A stretch of DNA of 64,000 bases from Monarcha castaneiventris obscurior (GCA_026261815.1 JAMPIT010000894.1:58251647-58315646), one strand, 5' to 3'. Counted from the stretch's first letter, positions 38,901 through 52,131 are shown. Notes: a model not told the origin generated them from the sequence alone. Numbers and translations are program-made.

Positions 38901-40284
38901 AGGAACAAAAAGACTAATGGAACTTCTGTCCCTTAAAAGGAGTTGCAAATTTTGCAGTCAGACACTCACAAAAATGTGTGATCAAAACATCATAGCTGCA
39001 ACCTGATTTTTATGCAATCCATTAATTACTTGCTCTTTAGACAATTTTAGGTATAAATAATGAGGGAAAGGATGGGATCTGGGTGGAGTCCTTTTCTATT
39101 TATTTCAAAATTACCTATAATATGAGTTTCTTCGATTGACAACAGGTCCTATGAATGCTGACTTTTGAGGTAGAGTGCTAAATGTTTTATTTATTGAATA
39201 TCTGTTTAGCACTACTGACAGAAATGTTTTTGGTAAAGTCATATGATCTTATTTGACTGAGCTGACTGTCAATGAGGATAGCCCAAGTTGCAGCTGATGA
39301 TTTTTTTCTGAGATAAGAGTACAGAGCACAAATGCATACACATTCCCAATTACAGCTCATGTGCACATTGTTTTTATTTCCCATTTTGATTCACTATTGC
39401 CAACCCCAAATATTTAAAAAATTGTGAGTCAGTTTATAAGAATAGTGGGATTAATTTAACTTTGTATACCTGTGGATTTCATTTTTTAGTAAGCTCTAAG
39501 ATATAAAAGTATTAGGTGTAAAAATGATTTAGAAGCATGTAGACTGAGCTATTTGCTCAGCCAGACTATTGCAGGAACTGGGACCTTACCACTCCCTGCC
39601 ACTGTCAACCAAGGCTGCTGATAATCTGGGAAAGCTGGCACTACTGTCACACTCAGCCTGGAATAACCGATACAGAGTGTCTTATAATTTCATTTAGCTG
39701 AAATTCAAACCCATTTATCTGCGCTCCCTTTCAGGTATACCAATCACAGCATACCTTGGCCAGAGTAAGAAATTGTTTGTTTCAGACCACTAATGGGCTT
39801 TTCAAGAAAAAAACCCTCTGTCTTCAGTGGGAATCACAATTTCCGCATCCCAGTATGAGTGGAGAAATGAATAATAACATCTAGATTTGTCTGAATTCCA
39901 TATATCCCAGAGGGATCAAGTCTGATTCCCTCCCTTATTTACAATGATACAAGGAAAGCATTTCAATTCTCCAAATGCTCCCTCATGTGGCTTCTTAGTA
40001 CTAATACTGAAACATTTATGTGTTCTCGGAGATTACAACTCTTTGCCAGGAAATAGGCTGAGACAACATAAGAGTATTTCATGTGAACTTTGACATTAGA
40101 AAATTATGGTTCCAGATCCTACATGTAAAATGTTGGGCTTTTTTGTTGTTAAATGAGATGGAAGCAGTTATATTTGCTTCTGCCTCTGTGTTGGGGGAAG
40201 GGAAAAATCTGAGCTTTGATCAAGTTTGCCCACTGGATTATTTTATCAGATGTCATGGCAATAGGTACGGGATACAAATCTGAA
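35971..40284. other. unique AT-rich DNA, no gene seen
   Basis: No gene recognised. A T-rich (TTG)n tract lies at 37864-37914. Confidence 0.5.
37864..37914. repeat. T-rich (TTG)n/(TTTG)n tract
   Basis: TTGTTGTTGTTG passes into TTTGTTTG and then into T-runs broken by GGGG and GG. It gives the hydrophobic end of an open frame at 37666-37932 that is otherwise unremarkable. Confidence 0.88.
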
Positions 40285-40850
40285 AATCACAGAATCACAG
40301 AATTAACTAGGTTGGAAAAGACCCTTAAGATCATCAAGTCCACCAAACACCACCTTGTCAACTAGATCATGGCACTGAGTGCCACATCCAGCTTTTTCTT
40401 AACCACCTCCAGGCACGGTGACTCTTCCACTTCCCTGGGCAGCCCATTCCAGTGCCCAATCACTCTTTCTGTGAAGAAATTCTTCCTGATATCCAACCTA
40501 AACCTGCCCTGGTGCAGCTTAACACTGTGTAATCTCACCCTGTTGCTAGTCATCTAGGAGAAGAGACCAAGCCCCACCCGCCTACAACCTCTTTTCAGGG
40601 AGTTGCAGAGAGTGATAAGGTCTCCCCTGAGCCTCCTCTTCTCCAGGCTAAATGACCCCAGCTTCCTCAGCCGTTCTTCACACGGCTTGTGTTCCAGACC
40701 CTTCACCAGCCTTTTTGCCCTTCTCTGGAAATGCTCCAGCATCTCAACATCCTTCCTAAATCGGGGCGCCCAGAACTGGACACAGCACTCAAGGTGCGGC
40801 CCAACCATTGCCAAGTACAAGGGAAAAATCACTTCCCTAGTCCTGCTGAC
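40285..40850 (-). repeat. best-preserved CR1 LINE copy (3' end complete)
   Basis: About 566 bp of CR1 on the minus strand. At its 3' end (left on +) two terminal units are intact ('tcacagaatcacagaa'). Then follow the 3' UTR ('gttggaaaagacccttaag') and the ORF2 C-terminus, whose reading frame is almost intact. Homology stops near 'tagtcctgctgacc' at the right, so the copy is 5'-truncated within ORF2. It is less diverged than the other CR1 copies in the window. Confidence 0.96.
40362..40850 (-). pseudogene. CR1 ORF2 (endonuclease/reverse transcriptase) C-terminal remnant with one stop
   Basis: This is the tail of the CR1 ORF2 protein, downstream of the reverse-transcriptase catalytic domain, so no catalytic residues are present. 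The minus-strand frame reads through motifs typical of this tail: [57 protein letters not shown] and HWNGLPREV. It ends at a natural-looking stop at 40362-40364. One TAG at 40554-40556 breaks the frame after the ...GLFS motif, where the family commonly has glutamine (CAG), so a single C-to-T change explains it. There is no frameshift between the two halves. The copy lacks everything upstream and cannot encode a working element. Any start codon in these frames is accidental. Confidence 0.9.
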
Positions 40851-43800
40851 CAATAATAAGGGACTACTTTGGTGTAATATCTGAAAAAGTGGAAGTCTCT
40901 GTACACAACATCCAAGGGAAGTGAATTTGCTTAATGCACAAGCTTGCTTCCAATTTGTGAGGAAATACAGATATAGTTGAACAGAGTAAAGATGATGGAG
41001 GGAGGTAAATGTTCTGTTGCTTTGAAATTGCAGCACTATCTTTCTCCTTTACCACAATTTGGGAGATGCTTCTTTGAGCTCTGACACTTTCAGTTTGGTT
41101 ACAGCATGGGAAGCCAGTGCTGAACCTCGGTGAGCAGGTGGTGTAAGCAATACACTTACTTCCATTCATCTTAAATGGCCTAGTCATCTAATGACTTGGG
41201 TCAGCATGTTTCTTTTTTCTTCTTTAATGATAGCTCTGTGTCAGCACTGTTCTTGACTCTGCTTTTTCCTGTGCTTCTACTGGTGCTGTGTGATGAGCAA
41301 GGACTCCACCTGTGGGCAGCTTAATCTTGTGAGGTAGGAACGGCTGCTACGTGTGCTGGGGAATTCTCATTTCCATGGTGAACTGTCATGCTAAAGAGCA
41401 AGGAGTGACTAAAGCCAGACAGTCTTCTATTATATAAAAATCTCTGTAATAAGAAGCAAATTTCTTCCCTTATTCTTGAATATTCAAGGAGCATCGCAAT
41501 GTATCTCATAAATTTAATCAGAACATAGATGGCTCAAGAGGACTCCAGCAGCACCTCTCCCAGTCATTTATGCTGAGGGCACCAGAGAGGTATGGGTGAG
41601 GCAGGAAGACATCAAAGAGAAGGACTTAGGGAAAATACTTTGTTGTCTCTCTGGAGAGCCCTCACGTGACCCCAAAGCATTTGCATGGTATGCAAAGGCA
41701 TATATGCCGGTGTTTTGGTTTGTACTTTTGCCTGAGGTAAAGAAAAATAATACTGCTTCTAGGTCACTTCAGCAATCTGGGAACACTTGATTTGCTTCTC
41801 TGCCTCTCAAGTCCTTTTGGAAAGGGCAAGTTTCACCTTAAGGAGCTTGATTTAAGGAGCTTGATTCTAGAGTTGCTGGCTCAAAAAAAAAAAAAGAATT
41901 GAAGGGCAGCAAAGTTAATAATTGATATGTTTCATACTGGACAAAATATTTCTCTCAACAAGAAAATTTTCATTTTTATTTTGAGCTTTCTAAAGCCTGT
42001 ACAAATAAAATTCTCTGACCCTGGAACAGTTTCTTTTGAACTTGGATGAAAAATCTGACAAAAGTGAGAGTCATCTGCAAGCCTTGTGGGAACACAGCTC
42101 TGCCGTTTTCACCAACAGAAGTTCTAACCAGGAATGTCACCCAGCCTTTATCAGGAGGTTGAGGAAGCTGGCCATATGGTCTGTAGCCAGCAGAAACATG
42201 CAGTGTTGAAACCTCCCCAGAAAAACACTTTGCAAGAATGATGCTGTGTCTGTAGACACCTGGAAAAAATATGATCAACATGCACTCACATTGTTTCGTA
42301 TTGCTTCTAACTCTTTGGGAAAGTAAGCCAATGCCAAAAGAAATGCAACTGTTTGGGGGCAGAAAAACGTTTTGCATATTGGAGATTTTAGTAATATATT
42401 TTTTCCCCCATATTATTTTAAAAAGTGTTCCTCAAAATACTTTTGCTTTGATCAAAACAAGAAAATATCACAGGATTGTTTCTTCGGGAAATCTCAATGT
42501 CTTTGCTTCCATCCAGTATTCTGAATTGTTTTGTTGGTAACTGAAATTTTGTACTCATTGTTGAGACATATATACAGCATATTTGGGGGAATCTATAAAC
42601 CACAGAAGACAATTTCTTTTCACAGGAATATGTCAGATTCCAGGAGTTATTGTTGAATATAGAGAATGGAGCTTTTCTGAAAGAAAGATATGTGATGTCA
42701 CATCTCTGTTGGCAGGTATGTCCTGCTCATTGTGACAAAACATTTGTACTGTCTTGAAGCAAAGAAGAAGCATTGAGCCTGCCCCACCTTATTGGGAATT
42801 GCAGGCAAAGACCTAGAGGAGCACCTGCTCCTAAAACTACAAGGCAAAACATCTCAGTACTCACCTCACCTCTCATGACACCTCTCAGTTTTGCAAGGTA
42901 AAATATAAACATGTAAATGCTTAATAACTAGGACTGACCTTTTCCAGAGATAGCATCAGGTTTATTTATTATGGCAACTACTGGTCTTTTGTTGGTGAAA
43001 ACACAATAATGAGTGCTCCAGGGCAAAAGACAAGTTAGACTGATAGACATTTCAGATATCTGTCAAGCAAAATGTGAAAGGAATGGAACTTAAATACAAA
43101 ATATCAGTAAAACACTTCATTTGTGTTGGTTAACAGTGCTATTTAATTTGAACTTAGTATTACGTACAGCTGGATATGCAACTGCAGTATATACAAAGTT
43201 CTTGCTCTCCTCCTTTCTTGCCTATCCAAAATCCTACTTCCGGTAATATAATGAGATTTTTGATTTATGTCACCTTGAAATATAGAAATTATATTAAATA
43301 TGGCATCCAGCGTAGTTACCACCAAGCCAGGAGCATCAAGGCTCTTGCTCGGGGCATTGTTCAATCACAGGATAAGTAGGAGCCAAGCCACAGTGCAGAC
43401 TTGCTCTTGGATTGCATTGGCAGATTGGTGCATAGACAGTTTAGCAAGGTAAGGTGGTGTAAGAATCATGGTACATTATTCACCTAGTCAGTCAGTCATT
43501 TGCTAATGCCCTTACCCAGCCCTCAGAGGCTGCAGGTACCACTCTGCAGTGGAGCAGGTGACAGGGTCAGCCCACTGCCACAATACTGTATTTTGCCTTT
43601 TTTACATGAATGGTCTCTTCCTCCTGCTTGTCCCAACCACAACAACATGGCAGTGCTGAAATGCAAATGAGACAGCCTAGCTCGTGAGGGCACATGTCTG
43701 CCTGAAACTCACCTGGAGCTGCTGGTAAACAAAATGCAAATGAAATATTCAAAATTTTCTTTGCAAACCAGCTAAAGCAATCTACTCTGCCTTTTTGTTT

Positions 43801-46800
43801 AATTGGTTTTACAAGCCAGTGTAGCATCCCCATAAATTCACTGTGCTCCATGACCTGAATTCATACTACTTGCATGTGGAATATCCAGAAATGATATGAT
43901 TAACTATTTTCTGTTTATTTGGGTATTATTCACATAATGTCCTCAAAGCAATGTCAAAATGTATTTACATTGTAAGAATATTAAAAATAGGCAACAGGGA
44001 CTCTAACAATGGGAATTAAAAGGGATCAGGGACTCCTAATAAGGACACCTAATACAATAGAAATTTTAATTACTAAAAAGGTAGATCTAAGCCTCCATTT
44101 CTGTAATCTCACATCCAGTGATGTCAGTATGTGTATACATGATTTAGACTACTTGGGCATCCATCCAAAAAAAGCAAATTCCACCAAATCTACCATTATT
44201 CAGTGACCTACTCATGTTTTGCATGCCCCCTACACAGAGAACAAAATAATGAGATTTGAAAATACTCACTTTATTTAAATTATATCTCTTGTCAAAAATC
44301 CCAAAGGCTGCACCATTTGAAAAGCTTTCACCTGAATGTTTATTTACAATAAATTTCACTTCACCTCTTTAGCAAAGTAAAGGGGCTTTACCATAGCTAC
44401 AAATCCTATTTACAGTTAACCAAAGACCTCTGGACCTGTGTAAAAGTAAGTCAAATGACAACTTAGACCCAAAGGGCTGTGGCCGATAAACACAGATGAC
44501 TCAATCAATCATGAATAGTGATTTCTCAGGCAGAGGTCCATGCTGCCCTTCTTCCCACACTTGCTATGGTGTTGTCTCATCTCTTCATGTGGCAGCTGCT
44601 CACAGTCTGGAGTTTGCGTTGAGGTGAAGTTGTACCAAGTCTAGATTTCTTTCACTGCAAATTGGTGACTATCTGAGGCATCTCTGCAGAGATGTCCAAA
44701 GGACAACTGGAGACAGCAGCCACAAAAAAGGACCATAAAATAACAGACCCCTAAGCATATTTTAGGAAATATTTGTTGTGTGGACAAACAGTCCCACAAA
44801 TACATTACAGTGCTATAAGTACTAGCCCAAACATGTGAAAAGGGCTTTAGTTATGTAAGGCCATTAAAATGGGTAGAAGTTATGCGGCTGACATCCTGTG
44901 TATAGAAACACTAAAAAAAGCAGCAACCACAGTCTGTTACCTTCTGCTTTTTCTTTTTTTGTTGTTGTTTTACGGATGGTCATCACCATAAGCCAGTGTA
45001 ATTTTGCATGATTTACCCTAATATCATCAGAACACAGCAAAAACATCTATGAAAAAAGCCAGACTAATGTAATTAGAGAGCATTCAAATATTGTAAAGGC
45101 TATTGGGATCGATCTGTAGCCATCATGAGGCAGATAAAGAGGATTTTTATAAACTCTAGGTTTTGGAAAGTGTTGGGAGTGTGAAACTAGTAGCAGTACA
45201 CCAGTCAATGTTCAATTCTATTTAGTCCATTATTAATGATTAGTTTTGAGTACCTGTGTAAAGGTCTCGCTCAAAAGAATTCTGTCACCATGCTCAAATT
45301 CCATGATTAAAAGGAAGCTCCCTGCAGGATATATCATCCTGTTCTTCATCCTGACAAATACTGCAGGAGTGAGCTGGAAGCACAGACTGACCCCTCTATC
45401 TCACAGGAGAGTTTGTGGTCTCATTCCTCCAGGAGAGTGGCCAGCTTGTACTTTTTCTCAAACTAGCAAGTTTAAGCAAAGAAGCACAGAGATTCTTCTT
45501 ACTAGGAAAGTAAATAAAACAGGGCTTGTGAAGCAGGAGAAGTGGACCTTGGTCACAACACTAACTAGTGTAAATCACAGCCTGCTCCAGGAGTCAGTGG
45601 AGTACCCTGCCAGCAAACTCTCCAAACTCTTTTTTTCTTTTCTTTTTTGTGGAGGAATTGCAAACAGAGCTAATACGATAACCTAAGGCTGTCAGCTCCT
45701 CATTCCTTGCTGTAATCATTACACAAGTTGCTGTTCTAAAGGTGAAGTGCTGTGGTGGGATCAGTCCTGTACCCGATATATATGGAGAACAATGAAGTAT
45801 TTGATCTGAGGTGTATCAAGCTGAGTAGTTATGCTCTGTTCGGTTTAATTTCAAAACAAACAAGCAAAAATCTGCATGACAGTCTGGCACTCCTGAGCTC
45901 CTGGCTGGGCTGTGGTGTAGTTGGCGTGTCCTGTCTTTCACTTGGCCACTGATCTCCTACAAAAGTGGAACAAAGAGAAACTGCTGAGCCTAAAGCTGCT
46001 GCCATTCATCTTGCCTTTATGTTAGCCATGCCCTTGTTTTCTCCTTGTGTGCATTTCATGTGTCTGGGGAAGAAAAAGCTAACTCTTAAGTTACTGAGTA
46101 AATCAGAGATGTGTGTTTTTTATCAGGGACACTATAATACATGCAAATAACAATGACAGCTGCGGCATACACATCTCTCTGAGGCTTTAAGTTCAGATTT
46201 TTCTCTGTCACTGTGATGTAAATCTGGGATAACTGGGAGCTGCATGGTACCTTTGAATATTTGATCTTATACTGAACTTTAGGACAGAAAATAATTAAGC
46301 ATAAGCGAAATTGTATCCCTAGAACAGGCAAAGCAAAAAAGGTTCTGAAATAGTAGTTTAAAGGAAAAACTTAAAAATGAGAACAGAAAATCTATATTCT
46401 TTACCTAACTTGGGCAGAAACACTGAGTAGGTTTGAGAAAAAATGGTTGCTTTTAATACTGGAGTTACTCTCCTGATTGGGTGGAAGGGAGGAAGGGGTG
46501 GAGAATGGATAAGAGGAAAGGGTGGTTTTTGTAAGGCGAAGCATTACTGCACACCAAGTTGGGGTCTTCAAAGGACTGTGCTATGGGAAGCAAAAAGTGC
46601 TGTTACATGAGTGATGCAGAGCAAAAAGATGCTGGAATCCCACTACTGACTATGAAACCAGAGGGTGGTTGACTCTGCTCTGTTTAAGAGAGGATTTGAA
46701 ACAAGAAAAAAATGAATATACTTTTAAGGAAAATAACAAAACACTAGCAGAAACAAATAAGTGATGGAAGAATGGGAAAAAGTGGTAGGTTTGTAAGAAC

Positions 46801-47614
46801 AATTAACAAAGGTGAACTTGTGTTGCAAAAAGTCATGGATCCTCAAGAAAGTGACACTGACTGAAGTCTACCAACTGCTTCTGATCTGACTGGGACCGCA
46901 GCTGAAAAGGTAGCACAGAGATGAAAGACTGTGTATTTTATGGCCAGTTTTCTGAATTGCCTGCAATATGCATTTGTTGGTTTTAATAAAAAAATAGCCT
47001 ATCTGGAAGAGATTTTTTTTCTCTCAGACTCCTCTGAAGTTCATTCCTGAAATCCATTCATTTGCAAGACAGAAAGAAAGCAGGAGGGAGAGAGTGGCTA
47101 AGACAAGTCTGAGGAAGGAGAAATCATGACTAAGAAGAAAAAAAAGGAGGATAATATTTTCAAGATGGAAAAGTTAACAGCTTTCAGTAAGACTTATTTT
47201 TTTTCCTTTCAAAATACTCTTATTTATTTCCAATTACCAATAAGGAATCCCAACAAAGTTAGTATAAGTTAGTGTGTGCAGATGTGGGTGTGTGTCGTGA
47301 TGATAACAACATGCTCTTTAAAATTCTGGATCATTTGGGGATTCCACTTGCTCCAGTCATGGATCTGGATCCTTAACAGGTCCTGGTCCCTGTCTTTAAT
47401 CAGGGACTCACTTTCCAAATAGAAGATTGATATGTATAACTTCACAAGGTTTATAGTTATATGCATTTCTTATTAGCTTAATAGAGAGGCATGTTTTGCT
47501 TGGGTTTGCCTTGTAAGTGCCATATCTAACAGAGCTTTTAGGCATATCAGCAACCAGCTTTCACCCAGCTCAGCTGTCAGTTGTTTCCAATATCAGGTAT
47601 AGAGATAAAATAAT
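40851..47614. other. unique AT-rich DNA, no gene seen
   Basis: Nearly 7 kb with no recognised exon, RNA gene or interspersed repeat. It includes a perfect 14-bp tandem duplication at 41838 and an A13 run at 41883-41895. A 146-codon plus-strand frame (45246-45686) and a 133-codon minus-strand frame (41976-42377) match nothing I know. Confidence 0.5.
41838..41865. repeat. perfect 14-bp tandem duplication
   Basis: TTAAGGAGCTTGAT occurs twice back to back. Confidence 0.93.
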
Positions 47615-47644
47615 TTATAACTTACAATTTAAAGTAAGTTATAA
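47615..47644. repeat. perfect inverted repeat (11-bp arms, 8-nt loop)
   Basis: TTATAACTTAC (47615-47625) pairs with GTAAGTTATAA (47634-47644) around the AT-only loop AATTTAAA. Confidence 0.92.
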
Positions 47645-50521
47645 TGCATGTATATCCAAGAGTATTTTGGAAAGCACCTTTCTAAGGCTTTCTACAGCGT
47701 GAGTTAAGCATGCTCCAGTATACAACACTTCATATATCTGCATTGATTGGGTCTTTAATGTGTCTGTCAGTCTCTTTTGTCTGGAAATATTTGGTTTTAA
47801 ACAGGATAAATAGAAACATATTAAAACTTGAACATGACTCTGTACATGAATGTCCGCATGGTTCATTGGGGAACTTTACCTGGAAGAATTCCCAGTGAGA
47901 GAATTGCTGGTATTTCCTACAGAACATAGTTTTCAATAAGGGTATATACATACATGAGTAAATAAACATATATCTAAATAAATCTGTCCCATTATGCAAA
48001 ACACAAGCCACACAAGATAGCTAAGAAAGAAGTATTATCAAAATATAAGAAGGTTTTTTTTCTGGTTTTTAATACATTGTAGCTACATACTTCTTTTTTT
48101 CCATAATTACGCAAGGTTAGAGAGACAAACAGGCCAGTAACCCAAACAAAAACCCAAATATGTGATTACTGCATCTGGAAGTATATGTGGGGAGTTTGTT
48201 GTTAGAGGGTTTTTTAAATCTGTGTTTTTATTGATTAGCTTCCCATTATAGACCAAAAATAGACAAGTCACTGTGTTTGTAACAGAGAAAGTTTAATGGG
48301 GCCAAATTAAGAAATGTATACAGGTGATGTAAAGTACCATAGACTCTGTTACACTCTCAGTTAAGATCATCAAAAGTCTGGAGCAATTCACCAGTATTGT
48401 GATTTTAGTTCAAATCCTTCCTTGTACAGAGGGAACATCAACTTTTATGCTTAAAGTTATGCTTAAAATTCTGTTAGATTTTATTGTTCTAAAATACGAT
48501 AATTATTTCAATATGAGAAGCTTACTTATTTTGCTGAATGGGTTAGAAATTATGGTTGCTTAGTATGTTGGCTCATATGACAGCATCCAGATTCAGTCTT
48601 ATTGCAGAATTCAAGTCCAGATGTATGAAGAATACAATATCTTCTCCTTTTTCCGTTCTAGAAATGTAAATTAAAAAGTAACTTGATTATTGGCTTTTAT
48701 TTCAAAAAACTCTTTTATTTTGTTCATATCATGTTGTATAAGTATCACTTGATATGCATGTTTTACATCTCTTACTCAGAGTTTTACCAAGTTTTCCTTT
48801 TAAAATTCAAATTTTTAAGTTGTTCTTTTCATTAAAGTCAGTATAGTATACTTTTGCTGTGTATTTTACTATCAACATATAAAACTCATTACACTCTTAC
48901 CTTCAAAGAAGCAAGCCTTCTAATCAGGATTAGGATTTTTATGATTTTTTAGTACATTTCATGATATTTCATTTCTCCAGCAGCAATTCATCTGAAGATT
49001 TGTTCCTTTTCCTATACATACCAAAACCACCAGGTAGAGGAATATGTTGCTCTCCAAACTGTTGCAGAGATCCCAGAAAACCATCAAGCCCCTTTTTTTT
49101 TGATATAAAATCAGACCAGGATGTTAAGGGCTGATGGGACTGGGAATGTTGCTTGACTACAAGTGCCAGATCAAGCCATGAAAGTATTACTGAGCATTTG
49201 CTTTTAAATAAAAGCAAATTACATCTACTTCACCTCTGGTAAGATTTGTGTGTGTTAGTAGCAACCATAGATAACATGACTGCTATCATCCATCATCACC
49301 ATGTTTAATCAGAAAATCCTTGGAAAAAACATCAGACAAAGAGCAAAAATACTGTACCAAGAATGTTTCCTTAGGAGAGAAATGTGCTGCAGAACACCAC
49401 AATCTGTTTCAGTTTTGACAGAAAGATGTTTCTTGAGAGTTTGCATCTGTAGAAAAAAAAAAAATTGTTTACGGCTATTTTTATAACAGCCTTTTTTATG
49501 CATTTCCTTTGCAGTTTAATAATGTATTTGTGGGTCTCCATATATTCCAACTGCTCTTCAAAGATTTCCATTGATATGCAGGGTGAGGGTTTGTGGGAGG
49601 GGGAAATTCCTGGTTGGATTTTTGGTTTCTCTTGGCTCTTAAAAGAGAAGGGAGGCCTGAAAACATTTCAGAAAGGATATTTTTAAAGGTGTATTTGACA
49701 TTTGGCATTCAGATTGTCTAGCCTTTTTTTTTTTTTCCTGGAAGACTCTATGGATCACTGAAGAGCTATTAAGCTTATGACATCAAAGGTGCCATGGAAA
49801 CAAAACCTGATTAAAAGTGATTTTAGTTAGTCTGTTTTAAGCTTTTTTTTAATGTTAGCTGAAATGTTTGAATGAACATCTGGAAGGAAAAAAACTTACA
49901 CATGTTTCCTGCTCTTGTTGTAGATTCTGTTCTGTTTGTCCTCCTCATCAAAGGCTGCAAGCTCTGTCCTTCTACACCTATAAAGGAACGCCTCCAGAAA
50001 CCAAAGGACACTGTTTCCCCACTACTTCTCAAACAAGGGAGAACAAGCACACAAAATAGAACCATCCCTATGGCCCAAAATTGGCATTTTTTTCCAATTC
50101 AACTGTAAAAAAAGCAGTTTTGCTCTCTTTGACTCCATAGAAGGGATGGGGTGAAGTGGCTCTAGGAAGAGATGCCCCATTCATTACTCCCTAATGTGAA
50201 AACCACATCCTCCTGTTCACGTGGAGTCTCAAGCTAAAACAAATAGCCCGAATGCCTACTCCACTGAAACCACTGGTCCTTTACAACTACCTTCAGAAAA
50301 ACATAGATTTAATTTGTGATGAAGTCTGCTTTTGCCTTCATATAAATTTTTGTTGCCTAAATATTTTTCTAATATTTTATGCTTTGTGCATACTCAGTTG
50401 GAAGATTTGTTGTTTTTATTTTTGGTCTAAACACCAGCATCATGCTCAAATGACATCTAATTGTGACTGTATCTTCCTTCATCATACCTCAGTTTCAGTC
50501 ATTCTCTGGCTTTGCCCAAAC
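47645..50521. other. unique AT-rich DNA, no gene seen
   Basis: No supportable gene or repeat family. T13 run at 49724-49736. Confidence 0.5.
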
Positions 50522-50526
50522 CCTTC
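50522..50526. repeat. left 5-bp target duplication (CCTTC)
   Basis: Identical to 50945-50949 on the far side of the LTR. Confidence 0.8.
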
Positions 50527-50944
50527 TGTCCTGGTTCTGGCCAGGACATGGTTAATTCTTCTGCCAGCCAGGAAGGGCACGGTCAGAGGCTGTACGATAC
50601 CACCTCCCACCGCACCAGGGGAGTTGGAGCGGGATCACTGTTCTTTCTGGTTTTGCAGGGTGAGGGGTCAGTGGCACTGGGTTCTGAGAGGTGAGCACTG
50701 TGTGCCAATCTTTCACCTCTCTTGTACACTCAGCTAGTACTACTGCTGTTATCACTGATCATTTTCCTCTTTTGTTGCTGTTTCTGGTAAGTTGTTCTTA
50801 TCTCAAACTGTGATCTTTACTTTTCTGTGCTTCCAATTCCCCCTTTCACCCCAGTACAAGGGGAGGAGCATGGGAAGGGGGCGTGGTCTGGGGTGTTTCA
50901 GTGGGAAATACTAAACTGGGGAATACCTTTCCTAAACCATGACA
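50527..50944 (+). mobile_element. solo LTR, avian ERVL-like family, with 5-bp target duplication
   Basis: A complete LTR of 418 bp. It begins TGTCCTGGTTCTGGCCAGG and ends CCTAAACCATGACA, with canonical TG...CA termini. It is flanked by perfect CCTTC duplications, the length expected for ERVL integrase. The segments CTGTTTCTGGTAAGTTGTTC and CTAAACTGGGGAATACC match the LTR at 3663-4098, so the two are the same family in the same orientation. No retroviral coding sequence adjoins it. The open frame at 50252-50737 merely runs through it. Exact ends plus an intact duplication suggest it is younger than the 3.7-kb copy. Confidence 0.9.
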
Positions 50945-50949
50945 CCTTC
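50945..50949. repeat. right 5-bp target duplication (CCTTC)
   Basis: Directly follows the terminal TGACA of the LTR and repeats 50522-50526. Confidence 0.8.
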
Positions 50950-51830
50950 TTACGGTGTCATTGCAACAGCATTTATTTTCAAGCCAGACACTAAGTAATA
51001 CCCACATATCTGCAACCGATTTTCCTCTGAGCTTCAGGGGCATTCATAACTCCCTCTTTCCACTGTGAATACCCTTGCATATTTTATCATATTTCCTTTG
51101 GAATTTTCTGTATCACCCTGATGCCAGCTTCAGCTATCCCTAAGATACTTCCTTTTGAATAAAATGCTTGACTTGGCTGAATTCCAGTTTATTATTCAAA
51201 TATTTACTTTAAGCTTACACTCACAAAATTCACTGCCCTCATCTTTATGCTCCTCCCTTACCCTGTACCTCCTCAGGAATGGTCCTCCAGTTTGTTTAAA
51301 TGGTGGTCGGGTATTTGCACTTTTGCATACATTTCTGAATTGCATGGCACAAGACACAGGCGTTGAAAGGACTCTGTTCCTGTTCTCTTGGAAGTAGGCA
51401 ATGCTGTTCAGAGCCTTGTGCAAAGCACTGACCACTTCCGGTAGCCGATAACGAAGGTCCAGCCTCAGTTTCCTAGGGTATAAGTCAGAAGTGGCCACAC
51501 TAAGGTAAGAAGAGCTGTACCCCTACAAATTCTTAATTTGCCATTATTTCACTGTTTTCCTTCTGTCTGTAGCAGGAAGATTGGAAAGATCAACTGTGGA
51601 AACATGCCGTCCAAGAAAGAGCCACCAAAAATCTGGTCTGAGAAACGTGAAATACAAAGACTGAAAATTTCTAAAAATTTGTTCTCCCATGAAAATACCT
51701 TAAAGTATAGTCCCATCCTGTTACAGCAGCTACATTTTAGTCACTTTGCTTTCAAATGTGTGAGAACAGTTTGTTTCATCAGTTTTGCTGACTTACTCAT
51801 GTTTACCCTAGTGCTTTGCACTCACCTAAT
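50950..51830. other. unique DNA, no gene seen
   Basis: No supportable feature. A 118-codon plus frame (51538-51894) runs into the next CR1 and looks accidental. Confidence 0.5.
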
Positions 51831-52131
51831 AAAGTTTCTGGAGAGACCTTTTCGTATCTTTTCAGTACTTACAGGGGGCCTAAAAGAAAGATGAGGACAA
51901 ACTTTTTAGCAGTTATCCTGTTATGATAAGACAAGGGATAATGGTTTTAAACTAAAAGAGAGTTGAACTAGATTAGATATGAGAAAAAAGTTTTTTACAG
52001 TGAGGGTGGTGAAAAACTGGTACAGGTTGCCCAGAGTAGGGGGTAGATGCCCCATCACTAGGAACTTTCAAGTCCAGGTTGGGTGGGGCTTTGGGCAGCC
52101 TGGTGTAGTTGAAGATGTCCCTTTGTCAGTG
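51831..52131 (+). repeat. CR1 LINE fragment lacking the 3' tail
   Basis: Sense CR1 with landmarks 'ctggagagacctttt', 'cagtacttacagggggcct', 'gataagacaagggataatgg', 'ttttaaactaaaagagagtt', 'acagtgagggtggtg' and 'gatgccccatcactaggaa'. Homology fades after 'gaagatgtccctttgtcag', so the terminal octamer tail is missing or eroded. It is 5'-truncated. Confidence 0.93.

Noticed and set aside
41976..42377. 133-codon minus-strand open frame
   Set aside because: No recognised domain and no codon-use signal that stands out from the surroundings.
45246..45686. 146-codon plus-strand open frame
   Set aside because: No family resemblance, and its end runs into a T-rich stretch that produces an FFSF-type tail. 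Treated as chance.
50252..50737. 161-codon plus-strand open frame
   Set aside because: Its second half lies inside the solo LTR at 50527-50944, so it is not a conserved gene.
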